Below the pieces are notes generated by a model. The model was not told the DNA's origin. It did not search any database and was given only the letters and a program-made list of their open reading frames with translations. The position numbers and the translations under genes were made by a program. From NCBI GenBank assembly GCA_035264885.1, contig DATFPK010000049.1, forward strand, positions 9,596 to 73,595: 64,000 nucleotides of DNA, read 5' to 3'. Positions 59,322 to 64,000 of the stretch are shown one piece after another. Numbering within the stretch: the stretch's first letter is position 1; every line of letters starts with the position of its first letter. Source of the DNA: DATFPK01 sp035264885 (GTDB lineage Bacteria; Actinomycetota; Thermoleophilia; Solirubrobacterales; 70-9).

Positions 59322-61028
59322 ATGGCGACGTCACGCGAGAAGCCCGCCGCGGCCGGGAGCGAGGGAGCCCAGGCCGAGGCGGTCGACGAGCTGCAGGAGA
59401 AGGCGGTCCAGGAAGACCTGTACCGGTACATCGCGCCGGTCGTCGGGCCCGACGACGATCGGGTCTTCACCGATTCCGGAATCGAGCTCGGACCGGTTTA
59501 CGACGAGGACGACGTCGAAGCCGGCCTCGACGAGCGCCTCGGCGAGCCCGGTGGCTTCCCGTTCACCCGCGGGATCCACGAGGGGATGTACCGGGACCGG
59601 CTCTGGACGATGCGCCAGTACGCCGGCTTCGCGTCTCCGGAGGACACCAACGAGCGCTACCGCTACCTGACCGAGCACGGGTCGACCGGCCTCTCGATGG
59701 CCTTCGACCTGCCGACCCAGCTCGGCAAGGACTCCGACGATCCGCTCTCGCGCGGCGAGGTCGGCCGGACCGGTGTCCCGATCGACACGATCGAGGACAT
59801 GCGGATCTGCTTCGACCAGATCCCGCTCGACTCGGTCTCGACCTCGATGACGATCAACGCTCCGGCGGCCGTCCTGCTGCTCCTCTACGAGCTGGTCGGC
59901 GAGGAGCAGGGCGTCGAGTCGAAGGTCCTGCGGGGCACGGTCCAGAACGACGTGCTCAAGGAGTACGTGGCGCGGGGCAACTACATCTACCCCCCCGAGG
60001 CGACGATGCGGCTGACCACCGACATCTTCGAGTACTGCCGGGACCGGGTGCCGAAGTGGAACACGATCTCGATCTCGGGCTACCACATCCGCGAGAAGGG
60101 CTGCTCGGCCGTCCAGGAGGTCGCCTTCACGCTCGCCAACGCGATCGCCTACGTCGAGGCCGCGCTGGAGCGGGGCCTGAAGATCGACGAGTTCGCGCCG
60201 CGGCTGGCCTTCTTCTTCAACTGCCACAACAACGTCTTCCAGGAGGTCGCCAAGTTCCGCGCCGTGAGGCGGATGTGGGCGCGGATCGTCAAGGAGCGCT
60301 TCGGGGCGGAGAACCCGAAGTCGATGATGATCCGGTTCCACACCCAGACCGGCGGCGTCACGCTCCAGGCCCAGCAGCCCGAGGTCAACACCATCCGCGT
60401 CGCCCTCCAGGGCTTCGCCGCGGTCGCCGGCGGCACCCAGTCCCTCCACACCAACGGCTTCGACGAGGCACTCGCCCTCCCGACCGAGCGCTCGGCCCGG
60501 ATCGCGCTCCGCACCCAGCAGGTCCTCGCCCACGAATCGGGTGTCGCCGACACCGTCGATCCGTTCGCCGGCTCCTACTTCGTCGAGTCGTTGACCGACG
60601 AGATCGAAACCCGCGCCTGGGAGCTGATGAAGCGGGTCGAGGACCTCGGCGGCTCGGTCAACGCGCTTGAGTTCATGCAGCGCGAGATCGAGGAGTCAGC
60701 CCTGTCCTACCACGAGCGCTACCGGACCGGCCAGGACGTCGTCGTCGGCGTCAACAAGTACGTGACCGATCAGGTCGACGACGTCGACATCCTCAAGGTC
60801 GACCCGGAGGCGGAGGACCGACAGCTCACCCGTCTCAAGGCGTTCAAGGAGAACCGCGAGAGCGCCGCTGTCGACGCCAGGCTGGAGACGCTCCGCGACG
60901 TCGCCCGCGGCGACGGCAACCTGCTCTATCCGATCCGCGACGCGCTCGCCGCGAACGCCTCGATCGGCGAGGTCTGCGGCGCGATGCGGGACGTCTTCGG
61001 CAAGTACGAGGGCGGAGCCTTCTTCTAG
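59322..61028 (+). CDS. Methylmalonyl-CoA mutase large (catalytic) subunit
   Basis: A 568-residue acyl-CoA mutase subunit without its own cobalamin domain; that small subunit must be encoded elsewhere. It has GMYRDRLWTMRQYAGFASPEDTN cut at its ends, SMAFDLPTQLGKDSDDP, SVSTSMTINAPAAV, TVQNDVLKEYVARGNYIYPP, ISISGYHIREKGCSAVQE and RFHTQTGGVTLQAQQPE. Tyr100 in RQYAG and Arg218 in YVARG are the residues that bind the methylmalonyl carboxylate in true methylmalonyl-CoA mutases, so that substrate is likely. It interconverts methylmalonyl-CoA and succinyl-CoA. ATG 59322 is 28 nt after the preceding gene. It forms a propionate module with the carboxyltransferase at 61515. Confidence 0.88.
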   Translation: MATSREKPAAAGSEGAQAEAVDELQEKAVQEDLYRYIAPVVGPDDDRVFTDSGIELGPVYDEDDVEAGLDERLGEPGGFPFTRGIHEGMYRDRLWTMRQYAGFASPEDTNERYRYLTEHGSTGLSMAFDLPTQLGKDSDDPLSRGEVGRTGVPIDTIEDMRICFDQIPLDSVSTSMTINAPAAVLLLLYELVGEEQGVESKVLRGTVQNDVLKEYVARGNYIYPPEATMRLTTDIFEYCRDRVPKWNTISISGYHIREKGCSAVQEVAFTLANAIAYVEAALERGLKIDEFAPRLAFFFNCHNNVFQEVAKFRAVRRMWARIVKERFGAENPKSMMIRFHTQTGGVTLQAQQPEVNTIRVALQGFAAVAGGTQSLHTNGFDEALALPTERSARIALRTQQVLAHESGVADTVDPFAGSYFVESLTDEIETRAWELMKRVEDLGGSVNALEFMQREIEESALSYHERYRTGQDVVVGVNKYVTDQVDDVDILKVDPEAEDRQLTRLKAFKENRESAAVDARLETLRDVARGDGNLLYPIRDALAANASIGEVCGAMRDVFGKYEGGAFF

Positions 61029-61096
61029 ATGAAGGACTCCGCCCAGGTCGTTCGGGCAGGGCAGGAACGCGGCGGCGCCGGTTGAACAGCGGGGCG

Positions 61097-61492
61097 ATGG
61101 GCTGGTTCAGGCGATGGAAGCGCGAGGAGAGTCCGCCGCGGGCGGAGACTCCGGCCGATCCTCCCCCCATGGAGGAACCGCCGCCGCCGGCGGATCCGCC
61201 CCCGCCGCCGGAGCCCCCCGAGGAGCAGCCGCCGCCGGTCACCGAGCCGCCGGGCGAGGGCGAGATCCGTGTCTCGCGCACGCTGGTCAAGTCCGAGCCC
61301 GAGATCGCGGCGCTCGTGGCCTCCGAGCCGGCCCTGGGGTCCGACGGGGTCGAGGTGTCGCTGAGCGAGAAGGGCTTCGGCATGCGGGTCGCGATCAGCG
61401 CGAGGCCGCCGTCCGACCTCAGCGAGGGCGACCTTGAGCGCCTCCTCGACGAGCTCGCGGAGCCGCAGAAGCGGCCGTTCACCAACAACTGA
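61097..61492 (+). CDS. Proline/glutamate-rich small protein of unknown function
   Basis: A 131-residue protein. Residues 1-15 are basic and aromatic (MGWFRRWKREES), residues 15-60 are almost entirely Pro/Glu, and the last 70 residues look like a small folded domain (EIRVSRTLVKSEPEIAALV; GVEVSLSEKGFGMRVAIS). It lies between the mutase and the carboxyltransferase genes, where actinobacteria sometimes encode small carboxylase accessory subunits, but no clear similarity to the known epsilon subunits is visible. ATG 61097 is chosen; TTG 61082 is possible. Confidence 0.65.
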   Translation: MGWFRRWKREESPPRAETPADPPPMEEPPPPADPPPPPEPPEEQPPPVTEPPGEGEIRVSRTLVKSEPEIAALVASEPALGSDGVEVSLSEKGFGMRVAISARPPSDLSEGDLERLLDELAEPQKRPFTNN

Positions 61493-61514
61493 CGCGGAAT
61501 AGACTGCGCCGCCC

Positions 61515-63083
<1,569 letters not shown>

Positions 63084-63088
63084 GGGGG

Positions 63089-63117
63089 TTGACCCGGCAG
63101 TGCCCGGGGGGTAGGTT
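63089..63117 (+). promoter_or_regulatory. Sigma-70-type promoter for the RCC1-repeat gene
   Basis: TTGACC (63089-63094) and TAGGTT (63112-63117) are separated by 17 bp, a consensus-like -35/-10 pair. ATG 63151 lies 33 nt beyond the -10 with GGGGG before it, so this gene appears to have a normal leader, unlike many in the window. Confidence 0.65.
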
Positions 63118-63150
63118 CGATCTGCCCTTTCCCAGCCGATTGGGGGCCGC

Positions 63151-64000
63151 ATGATCCATCTTGCCGGGCATCGCCTGCCGCGGGTCGCCGTCGCTGTAGC
63201 GCTATCCGCCGTTGCTGTTCTCTCGGGGCTCGAGGCGAGGGCCGGAGCCGAGCAGGCGAGCTCTCAGTTGCGCTCGTTCCAGGCGGGGATGGTTGACGCC
63301 GGCCTCGGGCACACATGCGTGCTGCTGGACACGGGACAGGTCCGCTGCTGGGGCCAGGGCGGCCTGGGTCAAAACGGGTATCCGGGGAATCCCGTGGTGG
63401 GTGACGACGAGACGCCGGGGTCGGTCGGACCGGTGGACCTCGGGGCTGGGCGCACGGCGACTGCGATCTCGAGCACGAACCAGCACACCTGCGCGATCCT
63501 CGACACGAGACAGGTGCGTTGCTGGGGCGCGGGCACCGTAGGCCGACTCGGCTACGCGAACGAGAACAACGTCGGCGACGACGAGACTCCAGGCTCGGTC
63601 GGCCCCGTGGACCTGGCGGGCGGACGCACCGCGCGAGCGATCACCGCGGGCGGGGCCCACACTTGCGCAATCCTCGATACCGGGCAGGTCCGCTGTTGGG
63701 GAAACGCCGGGGTCGGCGCGATCGGATCCGGCAACACGACGACGATCGGCGACAACGAGACACCCGGCTCCGCCCCGCCCGTGGATATCGGGACCGGCCG
63801 AACCGCGGTGGCGATCACCGCCGGCGGCGCCCACACCTGCGCGATCCTGGACACCGGACAGGTCCGCTGCTGGGGGCTGGGCACCGCCGGACGTCTCGGG
63901 ACTGGGGACACGGCGACGATCGGCGACAACGAGACGCCTGGCTCAACCCCGCCTGTTGACATCGGCGCCGGTCGGACCGCAGTCGCGATCACCGCCGGCG
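63151..64000 (+). CDS. Secreted RCC1-repeat (beta-propeller) protein, truncated by the window edge
   Basis: The open frame of 283 codons runs off the window. Residues 1-30 form a signal peptide (VAVAVALSAVAVLSGLEARA). From about residue 50 the protein consists of RCC1-like repeats of 58 residues with the core HTCAILDTGQVRCWG, each ending in GDNETPGS-type loops; four are visible. The two Cys of each repeat probably form a disulfide in the exported protein. RCC1 repeats fold as a seven-bladed propeller and mediate binding. Partner unknown. Confidence 0.87.
   Translation, partial: MIHLAGHRLPRVAVAVALSAVAVLSGLEARAGAEQASSQLRSFQAGMVDAGLGHTCVLLDTGQVRCWGQGGLGQNGYPGNPVVGDDETPGSVGPVDLGAGRTATAISSTNQHTCAILDTRQVRCWGAGTVGRLGYANENNVGDDETPGSVGPVDLAGGRTARAITAGGAHTCAILDTGQVRCWGNAGVGAIGSGNTTTIGDNETPGSAPPVDIGTGRTAVAITAGGAHTCAILDTGQVRCWGLGTAGRLGTGDTATIGDNETPGSTPPVDIGAGRTAVAITAG
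63307..64000 (+). repeat. 174-bp tandem repeats encoding RCC1 units
   Basis: The repeat core recurs at 63307, 63481, 63655 and 63829, exactly every 174 bp (58 codons). Copies three and four are the most alike at the nucleotide level, suggesting recent duplication or gene conversion. Confidence 0.8.

Overview
The window is high-GC DNA from an actinobacterium, most likely class Thermoleophilia (Solirubrobacterales/Gaiellales type). The support is very high G+C with G/C-ending codons, a small membrane-anchored protein with the hydrophobic stretch SYLALFVALGGTAAA typical of that class (25054-25680), Ig-like secreted proteins, a DUF2342 metalloprotease, polyprenol-phosphate-mannose synthase and PAC2 proteins. 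The class assignment is inference. I saw no rRNA, tRNA, CRISPR array, insertion sequence or prophage.

Layout. 1-27 kb is mostly housekeeping: partial fumC, a lipoprotein, an M15-like peptidase, a GlcD/GlcF-type FAD/Fe-S oxidoreductase, an SDR, an isoleucyl-tRNA synthetase with a rearranged HIGH motif, thioredoxin, a mannosyl-phosphoprenol synthase, PolX, trehalose-phosphatase, two half-size TauE/SafE proteins, ArfB, PAC2, a UvrD-like helicase-nuclease, an inositol-phosphatase-like enzyme and a metalloprotease. At 21.3-22.2 kb a LexA-like palindrome precedes a very basic protein, followed by a candidate structured RNA and a strong hairpin. At 22.2-27.1 kb a sigma factor fused to an anti-sigma zinc finger and a membrane segment lies upstream of two cell-surface protein genes.

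27.3-58.8 kb is a cell-surface polysaccharide island. It contains a UDP-glucuronate decarboxylase gene interrupted by an intein with LAGLIDADG motifs, many GT2/GT4 glycosyltransferases, a WsaF-like bifunctional transferase, GT-C membrane transferases, an acyltransferase, an arylsulfotransferase-family protein, a Wzm/Wzt-type ABC exporter, a polyprenyl-phosphate sugar transferase, a nucleotide-sugar reductase-like enzyme, a WecG/TagA/CpsF transferase and a Wzy/ligase-like protein. An alpha/beta-hydrolase module occurs twice, once alone behind the exporter and once fused to a large polytopic membrane protein. 58.8-64 kb returns to metabolism (methylmalonyl-CoA mutase large subunit, acyl-CoA carboxylase carboxyltransferase) and ends in a truncated RCC1-repeat secreted protein.

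How the genes work together. Sugar nucleotides (UDP-xylose, a 6-deoxyhexose) are made in the island, loaded onto polyprenyl phosphate, elongated by the glycosyltransferases, exported by the ABC transporter or a Wzy-type route, and decorated outside. Expression shows a common theme: at about 26 gene starts a TANNNT -10-like hexamer lies only 6-11 nt before the start codon, which implies leaderless or near-leaderless mRNAs. I used this to choose many GTG and TTG starts. Within operons, genes overlap by ATGA or GTGA, and several convergent neighbours share the tetranucleotide CTAG as both stop codons.
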